NCBI GenBank assembly: GCA_032718865.1
Contig: JALUTQ010000004.1
Span: 1,860,001-1,924,000 of the forward strand
Source of the DNA: Tilletia caries
Taxonomy: Eukaryota > Basidiomycota > Exobasidiomycetes > Tilletiales > Tilletiaceae
Reading direction: 5' to 3'
Length of the DNA stretch: 64,000 nucleotides
Shown here: positions 30,794 through 42,412 of the stretch, piece by piece
Layout of the letters: each line of letters begins with the position of its first letter
Position numbering within the stretch: the stretch's first letter is position 1
Notes under the pieces: generated by a model
What the model was told of the DNA's origin: nothing
The model's input: only the letters and a program-made list of their open reading frames with translations
Database searches by the model: none
Position numbers and translations under genes: made by a program

Positions 30794-33422
30794 ATGTCAG
30801 TCGCTGCGAAGGATTCCGGGACCGCGGTCACTGAAGGAGCGACGAGCGATGTCAAGATGACACCGAAGGACGAAGAACTACTGGCTCAGGAGGAGAAGAA
30901 GGCATCTTCTTCTGATGATGTCGAAACGGAGGAAAACGTCTATGCGGCCGCGTTACTGTCCTCGTTGGCGGACCCGGCTGCCTATCAGGAGAAGTACATC
31001 ACCAGCCGAGTCGAGTTGTAAGTTATTATTGCAACCCCTTTTTCGCCACCCAAGCTCCTATCTTATATACCTAAGCTCCATGTCTTCATTCCCCCTTTTC
31101 CTTCCCTGGCGGCCTTTCTACAGATGGTCATACTACGTCTACTACATCGGAAACCAAGGTCTAGGACCGTTCAACTACGGCCCGAGCCAGCTTCAGAACT
31201 TGCTCACTCTTGCAGCGGAAGCTGCGGGCAATGGGACTTGTGGCGGCACGGGTCAAGCAGAGTGTCGTCTCCGATGGGCTGGCTCGGCAAGGACTGTCGA
31301 GAGTCTCGTCTTGTGAGCTTTTTCTTCTTATCCTTTGATTTATACAGATGCCTGGTTCTGGGCGTGCTGATTTTGACTTGTGTTGGATGTTGCTGATTCC
31401 TTATCAGGCTCGCGAATGGGATCGGATTCGCAATTCAAGTGGCCCTCTTCCTCTTCATCGGAAGTCTTGCCGACTTCGGCTCCTATCGACCCTGGATTCT
31501 CGTGCTGTTTACAGTTGTCGGGGCTGCGACTTGTATGGCCTGGTTCGGTGTCACAGATCCGGCTCAGTGGCAGGTCGCGATGGGACTGTACATTATGAAC
31601 AACATAACCTACCAAGGTGCTCTAAGCTTCTACTCTGGTACGTGTCTCCTTTTTTCCCCAATTTTGCGTGTCTGGTTCCCCTGTTCATACAGACACTCTG
31701 AACGTGCCCGCTATCATCTACAGCCGCCTTCCCTGGTCTCGTCCGAGGTCTGCCCGAAGTCCGCGATTCAGCCGAGAAGCTGTCAGCCAAACCAGCACAG
31801 ACAACAGCAGAAGAGCACGCAAGGATTGAGTCCCTCCAACGGAATCGCGTCGTGAATATCTCCTTCGGTATCCAGGCCGCCGGCGAGATCGTCATCCTTG
31901 CCGTCATCCAGGGCGTGCTCAGCGGCATCCACGCCGACCAAGATGCGGCCCATAATACACGGGCGCTCAGTGTGTGCGCTGGGATTGGAGGGGCGACGTG
32001 GCTCCTTTTTGCCCTTCCGTGGTTCTTCCTTGAGAAGCATCGGCCCGGTCAGAAGCTGCCTAAGGGCTACAACTATCTCACCGTCGCTTGGCTGCAACTC
32101 AGACTCGCCTGCAAGCACATTTGGAAATTGAAGCAGACCCTGGTGCGTGCCTTTGTGATTTCCCACTTGCGGCGACTCTTTTTGATTACGAGCTCCGGCT
32201 GACATTTCCCCCGGTTGTTCTGTGCTGTTTTCAGCTGTACTTGATCTTCTACTTCCTCCTGTCAGATACGCTCAACACAGCCATCACAGTAATCAGCACG
32301 TTGCAGAACGACGCGGCCGCCTTCAGTGCCACAGTTCTCAATGAGCTACTCATCGTTGGTGAGTGTACCGCAGCGCGCCCCGCAATAGAGTTGATCTATT
32401 GACACACAATCTCTCCTTGTGCAGGTATCGTGTCGGAAACGATTGGTATTTTCGGTTTGTGAGCATTGCGGAACGTTCATGAGACGCCTATGAACAGACT
32501 ACTGACATGCTCTTTACCGGAATATGTCATTGCTGCAGATGGTACATCCAAAAATGGTTCGGGGTCTCCACTTTGAATGCCTTCCGTTGGGTGATCTTCT
32601 GCATCGTGGTTCTGATGGTGGTGCGTCTCTCGAAGCCTTCTTGTTCTCTTTGTCGATTCACGGGGGAGATCAGTATAGGATTGTCGCTGATCTTCTATTT
32701 CTCTCTGCAGTGGGGCTTCATCGGCATTTTCACACAGAAGTTCGGCTATCACAACCAATGGGAATTCTGGGTGTATCAATTTTGGTATGGAGGACTGGGT
32801 GAGTAGTTTCGTCTGAACGGTTCGACGTTATCATTACGTTATTAAGCAGAAACCTTCCTCTTGTCCTCACCTTCCCCTTTCTTGCAATACTTGGATGCGA
32901 ACAGTGTGTCCATGGGTGAGTGGATTTCAAACATTTTGATACTGTCGCTCTGGTGCTGATCTTCAACATTTCCTACAGTATGCCATTTCCTTCACCATGA
33001 TAGGAGAAGTAACGCCAGCAGGATACGAGTTCCTCATCTTCTCCCTCTTCGGACTGATCGGAAAGTCGAGCTCATTCGTAGGACCTTTCGTGTCCTCGGC
33101 CATCTCAAACCGGACGGGCAACCCGTCGGCACCATTCTACTTCCTCCTCTTCTGCACCCTGGCCTCCTGCTTGCTCCTCATTCCTCTCGACCTTCAAAAG
33201 TCGAGGATCGAACAAGCCCGGTTTCTGGATCGAGCCAAGGAGGAGAAGGAAAGGGCAGCGGCCGGAGGCGCGGGGTTCGGCCTCGAGGGCTCGCTGGGCG
33301 AGAAGGACGATGCGGTCGTGCGAGTGCGCTCAGTCGGGACCGACGCAGCGAAGACGGAACCGCGAACGATTCCTGGATCCGAAGGGGACTCGAACAGCAC
33401 CCCACACAGAACGAAGGAGTGA
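30794..33422 (+). CDS. ATG22: Autophagy-related protein 22-like vacuolar transporter (MFS)
   Basis: Ten exons: 30794-31017, 31124-31312, 31408-31637, 31724-32142, 32235-32358, 32425-32458, 32539-32620, 32711-32798, 32905-32915, 32979-33422; all GT-AG with matching phase, 614 residues. ATG22 motifs: 'VYYIGNQGLGPFNYGP', 'LANGIGFAIQVALFLFIGSLAD', 'YQGALSFYSAAFPGLVR', 'FYFLLSDTLNTAITVISTLQ', 'GEVTPAGYEFLIFSLFGLIG'. Multiple membrane helices are clear. Atg22 exports amino acids from the vacuole after autophagic breakdown. Exon 9 is only 11 nt. The intron count is the highest in the window. The Harbinger end lies 113-116 bases upstream of the ATG, so the promoter may be partly transposon DNA. Confidence 0.9.
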
Positions 33423-34144
33423 ACCATGCTTCCACCCCGCCAAATTAACGCTACAACCATAGAAACGATCCCTGAAGTACGGCGTTCGCATGCAACGACG
33501 TCGTCAGCATCGCTTTCGAACGTGGATCGAGGTGCAACCTCGCGTTGTTATCAAGGGCTGTCGGAAACCAGGCTGCTGTTGGAGATCTTTCGAGGAATCA
33601 ATCATAGATGCAATGAAAGGAACGTTTGGGTTGTCCGCTTCATGGACGCGCCCGTAACGCGTAACGCATAACGTGCCAGTGGAGAGGCAGAGTCCGCTGG
33701 CGGGCAGGACAAAATCGAGATGAATTGGATTCCATCTGAGTCGATTGCCTTCAGCATGAAATCAACTAAAAGGTGCTATGTAGTGGAGAGATGACTTGAT
33801 TCGCGTACGAAGGAACGACTATGAAGTATGTACGAGCCGGAAGGAAGGGGTTGCGAGAGAGAGACAGATGATCGAGGCAAGAGTTCGCTCGATGTGTAAT
33901 AGAGAGATGACGCTCCCAGGCTGCTAAACTAAGTAATGTTCCTGTTTGAATTCGAATGAGAGAGAGACAGAAAAGAAAGGAGTGTGCGATGGGGAGGGAA
34001 AAGGAAGAGAAAGATGATTTATGGTCCTTGATAAGATGCGTGCCAGGTTGATCCCTGCAGGCTCGCGCCGATAATAATGAATGCGAAGAGAGTGAGATGA
34101 TCCGGAGACCCGTGTGATGTTGCGCCGAGTGGGTCGGGATTCGT
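33423..34144. other. Intergenic, no gene recognised
   Basis: 722 bases between the convergent ATG22 and KRE6 genes. It has AGAGAGAGACAG-type simple sequence around 33857-33975. Otherwise nothing was seen. Confidence 0.5.
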
Positions 34145-36642
34145 TCAGCACCCCGTCACCGTGTTCTTGGGCCAAGGGTACTTGGAGGCGCGATACGAGA
34201 TTTGGTCGCGGTTCATGTAGAGATCCGGATGCGATGCAATGTACTGTATGAGGGGAGGAGAGCTATAGAATAAGCAGGATGCCAGAGCCGACTGCGGCAG
34301 CAGAAGAAGACGAAGAGATTCAACAGCATCAGACTCACGTCCGCAGTGGGATGGTCCGGCGGATCGCACGAGACCTTGTCAGCTTCCCCATCGCGCTGAT
34401 AAACTCGAACATAATCGATCATGAACGCGGCAGGAAAGGTCATAGCGTTGGCACCCGTAAATTCTGTAGGAGAGAGGAAATGGGCAGTTTTGTCAGTGTT
34501 CGAGATCTTTGACTTATTCTTTACAGCGTGCCTCGGTCTGTGACTTACTGGTAGGTTGAAATCCGCCGGCCATGCCCATACTGGTAGCAAAATCAAAAGC
34601 AAGAGTAAAGCAAGAGAGAAGGCGAGTTCAGCTATTATTTCAGCCATCCGGCCTCCGGCCTCTGTCACTCACTTCATGATGATGCTCATGGGCTCCGTAG
34701 CTACGAGTCGGCGACTGATGTCCTGGAGTGGTCGAGGGTCCTGTATTAGGAGAGCGGGGTCAGGTAAGGGCGAGTTCAGGTAGGAAGTCTCGATAAGAGA
34801 AACTAAGACCGTACTCACCATCGCTCCGCCATAGACGGTCCAGGTTGCTTTCCCGTCGACATACCTGGGGCAAAACATTTTAGGATCAGACCGTTTTCTT
34901 AGGTCAGCACCTTTCCTAGTGCGCCTGTACTCTTCCTCCGATGAGACCGTCCAGGTAGACGACTCACCATGTAACGAAGCCGCTCCCGTCTTGCTTCCAG
35001 TCGGGTTGATACTCGAACCCATATGTGACGAAGCGTTGGCCTGCCTGTGAATACGTATGGAGAAGGACCATACCGCCATCCGAATTAGACGATCAGCGAT
35101 CAGCGATCAGCGATCAGCGATCAGTGAGCAATATAAGGAAGAGCAGGGAAGCGAACGGGCTTTGTGTAGGCACGTACCTGTGTAAAACCATCACGAGGAC
35201 ACTGTGTCAATCCACTGGCGCACTGTTGGAGAGGACCGCCCAGGTAGTCATTGATACGAGCGAGGTCCTCGTTGTAGATATGAAAGCCTGGTCCACTCCC
35301 ACCCTTGGACCAATCGTACCCGACATCAAAGGGCGCCATCTGGAAACTCTGCGAGGCATACGCGTCGAATTCGTTGCTGCGGAACTGAATCTGTGCTTCA
35401 AGGGCGTCAATCTCCGGGGCTGTGCGGGAGACCTTCCGATTGGGCCCAGGATGGTCCTCCCCGTCACAGGTGCAGGCGGGGAAGCGCATGCCCGGCAGAG
35501 AGGAGAGGCGCTTGGGACCCTTTCCATCGAGTTCGTTCGGGTCAGAAGCCGAGTATTTGCCAATTCCGTTCACGGTGGCTGCGGGTCCGGATCGATTGAG
35601 CCACATCTGATTGGGCAAGATTCCAGCATCGCAGTTGTCTGCGTAGCTGTATGGCCAGAGTCCTTCGGTGGAGCTTAGGTACCCGGGCCGGCCGAGGTTG
35701 CCCATGGTCCAGAGACCGGGCCAGTATCCCATGGTGTCCGGTCTGCCAGGTTGCAAGGCGTTGAATTCGATGTAGCCGCCCTGGAAGCAGAACTTGTTCC
35801 AACTCTGGAGCATGCCTGATCGGAAGTTGAGGTTGTGGGTAGGGAGCTCTTCCATCATTATGACCAGGTTCCCGCCGGTGGTGTTGATGGCTTCGGGCGA
35901 GTACCATTCGTAATCCATGGTGGCGCCGTACCAAATGTCTTGGGCTTCCCAGAAGGGATCGTCGCCCTTCCAGAAGGTCCTTCCCTCCTCATTGAACTCG
36001 TCGCTGAAGACTAGGTGGTAGTTGTACTTGGTGGCGCGTTTGTTGGTATCGATGGTCTGACCTTGCCACTTCCTGGCCTCGGGCGGTGTGTCTTTGTCGA
36101 TGACCTGCGGAAGGTTGAGATCGGGTACTTGACCGGTCCCGTTGGTACCACCGAGGTTGAGGCCGCCCAGCTTCTGCTTGTTCGCCTCGGATACGAAGTG
36201 CTGCGCGACGGGGTAGCCTGCGAAGAGTCCGAGGAGCGCGCATGCGAGGAATCCGAGGGTGCAAATATTCATCCACCCGGTGCATGAGATCGCAGAAGAG
36301 CGTTTATCTACATCTCTGACATCGTGCTGGAGGGACGACGGAGGGCGATGGTGATGAGCGCTGCTCTGCCTGAAGCGTGAGGACTAGGATACTCACAAGC
36401 CAATCGTCAGCTTCTGGGGATGTGGTGTAGGCGGCCATCAATCCCGGTGCGACTGTAAACTTCTTGCCAGTAACTCCGCTCGAGACGGAGTACATGTCGC
36501 TGCCCTTTGAGAGTCGGTACGGACGTGTGTCTGTTGTTGACTGTGGCGACTGTGGGTGGAGACCAGATGAACGTGGGACAAGACGGGCGTGTGGGCTGAA
36601 CTCCTCTTCGTGACTGGGACTGCCTGCGTAGTAAGAACCCAT
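34145..36642 (-). CDS. KRE6: KRE6/SKN1-type beta-1,6-glucan synthesis protein (GH16-like)
   Basis: Eight exons (36642-36397, 36326-35178, 35044-34968, 34864-34819, 34740-34673, 34580-34549, 34463-34339, 34243-34145) join in phase to 613 residues. A cytosolic Ser-rich tail precedes one membrane helix (about 101-123, 'NICTLGFLACALLGLFAGYP'), giving type II topology. The GH16-like lumenal domain has 'LVFSDEFNEEGRTFWKGDDP', 'GGYIEFNALQPGRPDTMGYW' and the EIDALE motif (Glu387, Asp389, Glu392). Late motifs 'FVTYGFEY', 'EPMSIIM' and 'FMIDYVRVYQ' are standard. It acts in the ER/Golgi in cell-wall glucan assembly. An (ATCAGCG)n tract sits in intron 2. Confidence 0.95.
35090..35125. repeat. (CGATCAG)n tract in KRE6 intron
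   Basis: Five tandem 7-bp units within the 133-nt second intron of the KRE6-like gene. Confidence 0.85.
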
Positions 36643-37700
36643 GGCGCAGTATGAAAGAGCAAGGAAGAGTGGGGGGAGGGATGCAGAGCGTGAAGAGCAG
36701 TGAGCAGGATAACGAGTGAGTGAGTGAGGGGAGAGAAAGGTGAGCGTATAGGAAATCACCAAGCTCACGGCCCTCCCCACGGGCCTCCAACGTCCCCGAT
36801 TGAGAAGGCCCAAGATTTCGGTTCGCTGGGGAAGGAAAAGGAAGGTCAAGCGGTCCAGCGGTCAAGCGTCAAGGGGTGGTCCACTCGATGGCGCCGGACT
36901 CAGACTCAGTATCACAGCGAGCAGGCCGAATTGGAACGAATTGTGCCATGAGTGTCGCGGACAGGAAGGAATCTCTTCCTCGGTGAGGCGGTGATGGGCA
37001 AGTGGTCTGAAGTCAACCTGTCAACCTCGCGTGGCGCTCCAAAGCTGACAAGTGCGGCCCGCGGCCCACCCGCCGGTTGCTCGACCGCGCTGTAAACAGC
37101 TCCCGGGCTTCGCCGAGTGAAGGGTATTGATAGTAGAACACGTGACTCCAGCGCACGGTTGATGAATGACGAAGCCTGAGATGAGACGGCCCGTGTCCTC
37201 AACGAAGACGACGATCTTCTCAATCGCGCTCACCAGTGTCTGACCAGACAACGCGCTTCAAGAACTTCCGTCCCCCTCTCCCGCCCTGTCCTTTTCTTTT
37301 GGCTTACCCAGCCAAGGAACACACACGCACTCGTCCGCGTCCAGCTCGACCGAGCTGATCACCAAACCCACACCACTGTCGCCCGTCAGTTGGTTCTTCA
37401 TAGAAGGTACGATCCTGTCCAAGGACCACTCTCACCCCGAGCGACCAGCTCCTCACCCACACACTATTCTGACCACCTGTTCGTCCCTTCTCTACTCCCT
37501 ACCAGTCCTGACTCGATACAGTCAGCCTCCAACGATACGAACCCGCCGTTCAACACCACTCACATCACTGCCCAAGTGATTGTGTAAAGGTACGAATCAA
37601 CCCTCCCAGTCCAAGCAGACGTCCAGTCATAGACCAGCATGTCCAAGTGTACATCACTGGCACCAAACTAACACCCTAGACAGAGGCCAAGATCGCATCG
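36643..37700. other. Intergenic between KRE6-like gene and the DIRS-like element
   Basis: About 1 kb. It holds the KRE6 5' region and the leader of the tyrosine-recombinase element, whose left end I could not define. One CACGTG box lies at 37139-37144. No terminal repeat shared with the 3' side (42413-43139) was found by eye. Confidence 0.4.
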
Positions 37701-39575
37701 ATGCCAGAGGCAGGCGAACAAGTTCCAGCAGCCATCCAGGCTCCACCAAACCAACAAGCACCAGAACAAGCCCTCGGGGGTCAACCAGCAGACATCGAGG
37801 CACAGCCCGCCGCAGGAGCAGCAGCCGCACCCGGCGCCCAAGCCGACGACCGCATCAACGCTGAGGCAGCCGCAGCAGCAGCAGCCAACCAAGCCGACCC
37901 ACAACCAGCAGCCGCTGCTGCTCAAGAAGAACCACGCCCAATCGACCAAGTCGGTGCTGACCCTCAAGCTCAACCCCAAGCGCGCCAACAATCCCCTGTG
38001 GACCAACCTCGTCCAGAAGGCGATAACTTCGAACATACTCCCGAACAGCTGCAAGAGGCCGAATCCCTCCTCAACAACCGCAAGGCATGGCTGGAGGAGC
38101 TCGCCCCCGACCTCGACAAGAAGGGTCGCAAGGAGGCCACGGAGATGGCTCATGGGATCATCTTCACCTCCCAAAACACCGCGAAGGACGCCCTGGAGAT
38201 GGCGCTACACCACATTGGCATGAGGGTCCACATCCAAACAGCTGTCGGAAAGGACCTCAACCCCTCGTCGGACATCCCGTCCGAACCGGATCAAGCTCCA
38301 GCCCCCTCAGCCATCAAGCTCGCCCTTCCGAAGGCCTCCAAGAAGCGAAAGTCCAAGGGAAAAGGCAAGAAGCCCGCCAAGAAGAAGTCAAAGCGTCGCC
38401 GCCTAGACAGCTCCGATACGGAATCCTCCTCGGGCTCCTCCTCCTCGGAGTCATCCTCTGGGGACTCCAACTCGGATTCCGACTCCGACCAGGACACGAG
38501 CTCAGACGAGGACGATACCAAGTGGAAGCCGGGCAAGAGGAACCAACAGGTCTGGGGAGCCATGAACGTCCCCGACCGGATTGCCAAGAAGGTCGACAAG
38601 GGAGAATACGTCGACATGTGGTGGTTCACACCCACAGCTCTCTCCATGAAGCACAAGGACAAGAAGAAGGTCCTGACGGTGCAGGGGGGCGAACTCAGAG
38701 CAGCAGAACCCTCCAACCCGGCCGAATTCACGGAGGACGAATCGATCCCATGGGACGACTTCCTCTTTGCCATCGACAAGTGGACCGAGACGATGAAAGC
38801 CGAGGATATTGGCAAGAAGACCAGGTCGGCTTGGAACAGCTTCAACACCGCTGTGCGAAAGCATATGGACCGACAAGAGCCACTGGTACGACAATCCCTC
38901 CAAATGCTGCACGCATGGCAACGCAAGTGCTTTGCGCACGACACCCGCCAGACCAAGACCCGGCGCAAGAAAATCAAGCGCAGCGATCTCTCGGATGCGG
39001 AGAAGAGCTCCAAGCTGGACGACCTTCGCCAGTTCGACCCGGCCATATGGCCGAGCGACAACTTCAAAAGGATCAAAAAGGAGCTGAAGAAGAGAAGATC
39101 CTCGGCAGTGGAGGAAGAGCTCCAACGGATAAAGGCGGCCATCGCTGGCCCCAGCAACTCCAACTCGGGCTCAAAGCGCTCTCAATCAGGTGGACCGAGC
39201 GGAACCGGCCAGCAATCCAAGCAGCCATCCCAGAAGAAGTCCTTTCGGGACGAAGGATCCAGCTCCAAGTCTGCTGGCGCCCCGTGCTCACGATGCGGGT
39301 CGAAAGCTCGCCACAACCCTCGAGAATGCATGGCGGAGCACCTTGCGGCCGACCCCACCAAGAAAACCTTCGCAATCAACAACGATCGAGGTCAATGCAT
39401 CAAGAGGGACGGGGGACAGCGAATTTGCGTCAGGTACAACATCGGCAACTGCCAGTTCCCGGCCTGCCACCACATGCACATCTGCTGCCTCTGTGGGAAG
39501 GACTCCTGCTCAGCCCAGAGATGCAGCCTTGCTACTGGAGCGCCACCTCCAACAGGCGCTTCGGCTCAATCCTAA
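37701..39575 (+). CDS. Gag-like protein of DIRS-like element
   Basis: 624 residues, intact. An Ala/Gln/Pro-rich N-terminus is followed by a helical segment ('LQEAESLLNNRKAWLEELAP'). A basic KKRKSKGKGKKPAKKKSKRR tract and a Ser/Asp run come next, then the conserved centre ('WDDFLFAIDKWTETMKAE', 'RQEPLVRQSLQMLHAWQR'). The C-terminal finger cluster ('CVRYNIGNCQFPACHHMHIC', 'CCLCGKDSCSAQRC') is typical of nucleocapsid-type RNA binding in these fungal elements. The frame overlaps the start of the RT frame. It could have been read from another ATG upstream. Confidence 0.8.
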   Translation: MPEAGEQVPAAIQAPPNQQAPEQALGGQPADIEAQPAAGAAAAPGAQADDRINAEAAAAAAANQADPQPAAAAAQEEPRPIDQVGADPQAQPQARQQSPVDQPRPEGDNFEHTPEQLQEAESLLNNRKAWLEELAPDLDKKGRKEATEMAHGIIFTSQNTAKDALEMALHHIGMRVHIQTAVGKDLNPSSDIPSEPDQAPAPSAIKLALPKASKKRKSKGKGKKPAKKKSKRRRLDSSDTESSSGSSSSESSSGDSNSDSDSDQDTSSDEDDTKWKPGKRNQQVWGAMNVPDRIAKKVDKGEYVDMWWFTPTALSMKHKDKKKVLTVQGGELRAAEPSNPAEFTEDESIPWDDFLFAIDKWTETMKAEDIGKKTRSAWNSFNTAVRKHMDRQEPLVRQSLQMLHAWQRKCFAHDTRQTKTRRKKIKRSDLSDAEKSSKLDDLRQFDPAIWPSDNFKRIKKELKKRRSSAVEEELQRIKAAIAGPSNSNSGSKRSQSGGPSGTGQQSKQPSQKKSFRDEGSSSKSAGAPCSRCGSKARHNPRECMAEHLAADPTKKTFAINNDRGQCIKRDGGQRICVRYNIGNCQFPACHHMHICCLCGKDSCSAQRCSLATGAPPPTGASAQS

Positions 39576-41298
39576 GGGATGGGCCGAGCTCCTACAACAA
39601 CACAACCTCCTCGGAAAATACCCCCAAATCGTGCCTGCACTCCGAGGAGGCCTCAACATCGGCATTAAGCCGCCAGCAGCCACGTACATGGCTGAACACC
39701 ATCAATCCGCTCGAATCCTCCCGCAAGAAGTCCAGAAGATCATCACAAAAGAGCTGGCCGCTGGCCGATACTCTGGCCCTCAAACGAATCGTCGGCGAAC
39801 ATTTCCAAACCTCGCCGCTCGGACTACGACCCAAACCAAATGGGAAGTATCGCCCAATCCAAGACTTCAGCCATGGGAACACAGCCGTCCCATCAGTTAA
39901 CTCAAAACTCGCCCCGACGAATGGCCCACGACATGGTGCGCTTTCCATGACATGTGCAGGATCCTACTCATGCACCCCAGAACATCCCAAGCATACGTCA
40001 GGGACGTCACCTCAGCTTTCCGACAAGTTCCCCTCCATCCATCGCAATGGGCCTCAACAGTGGTCGAATGGGACGGTCAATTCTATGTTGACCTCTTCCT
40101 CGCTTTCGGCCTGGGACCAGCCTGTGGTGCTTACGGCCTGTTCGCGGACGCCTTTGCTGATATTTTCCGAGCAATTCAAATCGCCACGACCGCGCATTGG
40201 GTCGATGACAACATATTCCTCAGAGTACCCACCACCGAGCTTGAACTCCTCAACAAAAGGAGAGAGTCGATTCGCAAGTCCATCGACCCGACACCCCGAC
40301 ACAAAGGGGGTCGTACATTCTGGACCAGCAATGACGGGACCGAACACACAGAAGACTTCGCACACCCCATCACAAAGCAACCCAACGCCGAAGGAGGCTT
40401 CCACATGGGTCTGGAGGACATCGACAGGGTGTCCAGAACCCTTGGTTGGCCTTGGGAACCGGAAAAAGATGCGCCATGGGCGTCCGTCTTCCGGTACGCG
40501 GGAATCAACTACAACATCGCAACCCGCGAAGTCTCCCTCCCCGAGTCAAAGCGGACCAAGTACCTCCAAACCATTGCTGACATCAGAGAGAAAGCCAAGG
40601 CCAACCAAAGCAGATACCAACTCCCAGACATCGAACGTCTCCACGGTCAATGTCAATGGGCGGAGAGCATCCACACACAAGGAAAGTGGCATGTCAAGGG
40701 GCTCCAAGACTTCATCCGAGCAGCCAACGACCAACCCGCTCTTCGACACCAGTGGCGATACGGAGGAGAGCGAATCAGGCAAGACATGGACTGGTGGGAA
40801 GCCACCCTCCAGCAAGAGAACTTCTGGAGATCCTTCGACCCTACACCGGCCAAAGACGTCCAGTGCTACTGTGACGGTTCGACCTCATTCGGCGTCGGGC
40901 TTAGCATTGGAGGACGAGAGCGAGCGTACCCACTCAAAGACGAACACGCAGCCCGAACGGACATCAAGATCGTGGAGGCACTGGCTCTCGAGCTGGCCGT
41001 TCTTACCCTGGATGCTCTGGGTTTCCGCAACCAGGCGATCATCATCCACACGGACAACACGGCCGTCCTCGGAGCCTTCAAGAAAGGGAAGATGGCAGCC
41101 CCCGAGCCAAACCGCGTCCTGGAACGGGTCGCAGCTCACGAAGTCAGGGCCCGACTGTCCATCCGACTCGTCTGGGTCGACACCCACTCACAAAAAGCGG
41201 ACCCACCATCCAGGGGCAAAGTCTCCTCCTCCCTCCCGCGCCTCCCGGTACCGACAATGGATCCAGAACTCCATCGTTGGTTCAAACCGAGCTGGTAA
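39535..41298 (+). pseudogene. Reverse transcriptase/RNase H of DIRS-like element, frameshifted
   Basis: Similarity starts in the frame overlapping Gag ('LNIGIKPPAATYMAEHHQSA'). It moves one frame over at about 39770 ('SPLGLRPKPNGKYRPIQDFS') and returns at about 39910, just past a TAA at 39898-39900 in the first frame. From there it is open to 41298: 'AYVRDVTSAFRQVPLHPSQW', catalytic 'HWVDDN' in place of YxDD, and RNase H ('CYCDGSTSFGVGLSIGG', 'IIIHTDNTAVLGAFKKG', 'VWVDTHSQKADPPSR'). The two shifts look like indels in a decaying copy. Confidence 0.78.
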
Positions 41299-42412
41299 AG
41301 GAAACAACCAAGCTGATCGTGGCCGAGATGGAGAAGAGCCACCGGAGAAGAAACCCAAGCTGGACCAGAACCAGGGGCATTATGCAGCCAGTCCAATCCA
41401 AGACGCATCAAACCGATGGCAGTCACTGCTGAAGGATTGGAAGGAGAGGCAGCTTGCAAAGGACCAACCGCGAACGAAGGAGATTCGCGCGACATCATCC
41501 CATCCCGCACCTTCACCCGTGCTCATCCCCACGCAACCCTCAACACCCAAACAAGTGACAGGGTTCCAGTTCACCGCTCCTACCAAGAAGAGCATCAACA
41601 CCCGTCGGTTCAACCCGAAGAAGATCCAAGTCCGAGCCACCTCGAACCGACCAGACAACATCAAGGCGGAAGAGAGATTCGCTACCTGGAAACCAGCCAA
41701 TCGAACCCCATCACAATCCACATCCAAGGTCCAAGACGAGCAAGTCCGGCAACTGATCCTCTCCTCGTTCGCCAAGAGCACGAAGAAGGGGTACAGTACC
41801 GCCGTTGCCCAATGGAATCGCTTCTGCGACGAACACAACGTCGAAGAATCCAAGCGAGCACCAGCAGACCCAGAACTCGTTGAGCTCTGGATTGCAGAGG
41901 CGGCGGGGGAGAAGAGCGGCGGCTACCTCAGCGACTGGGCATCCGCCTTACATGCCTGGCACACCCTGAACAACCTGCCCTGGCTGCCAGACCCAGAACG
42001 CCTCAAGCTCGTAAAGAGAGGGGCCAAGTACACCCAACCCCCGCCCAAACCACCCCGAGCTCCAATGACTTCTGACTGGTTAAACAAAGTCATTCCTGCT
42101 GCCAACCTCAACAACCCAAAGGAACTAGCCACCATGGCGGCCGCAACCTGTGGGGTATGGGGCCTATTCCGGCTCGGAGAGCTGGTGATCGGAGATGAGG
42201 GCTTCGACCCCGTCAGGTCCGTGACCAGAGCCGACGTCAAAACGGAGATCATCGACTCCCAGGGCAAGCAGATCCTTGCGATCACGGTAGACCGCGTAAT
42301 GGTCCACGGCCGGTGGGACTCCAACACGTGGAAGCGGTACGTCCGGGAGCACGCCGAAGTGCTGGCCCCTTACCTCGCAACAGAGCTTCAGGCAACTCAA
42401 GACCGTTCCTGA
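41299..42412 (+). pseudogene. Tyrosine recombinase of DIRS-like element, catalytic box deleted
   Basis: The frame is open and carries a core-binding domain ('LILSSFAKSTKKGYSTAVAQ', 'ELVELWIAEAAGEKSGGYLS') and box I arginine ('CGVWGLFRLGELVI'). Sequence then jumps from 'IIDSQGKQILAI' to 'HGRWDSNTWKRYVREHAEVL', the box holding the nucleophilic Tyr. The stretch between, which in relatives carries the HxxR box and the lysine hairpin region, is missing. The loss is in frame (about 42278-42290). The recombinase should be inactive. Confidence 0.8.

Larger units (their letters stand above)
37701..42412 (+). mobile_element. Tyrosine-recombinase (DIRS-like) retrotransposon, defective
   Basis: Gag with zinc fingers, RT-RNase H and a tyrosine recombinase lie in that order in three reading frames, the arrangement of DIRS-like elements rather than LTR elements; no DDE integrase is present. 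RT contains two compensating frameshifts and the recombinase lacks its HxxR box, so this copy is dead. Outer repeats (inverted or split direct) were not found; boundaries given are coding limits only. Confidence 0.85.

Noticed and set aside
38087..41298. Upstream two-thirds of the 1441-codon frame as a real protein
   Set aside because: Over this stretch other frames carry the Gag and RT similarity; only the part after 41299 (and a short RT patch) is protein-like.
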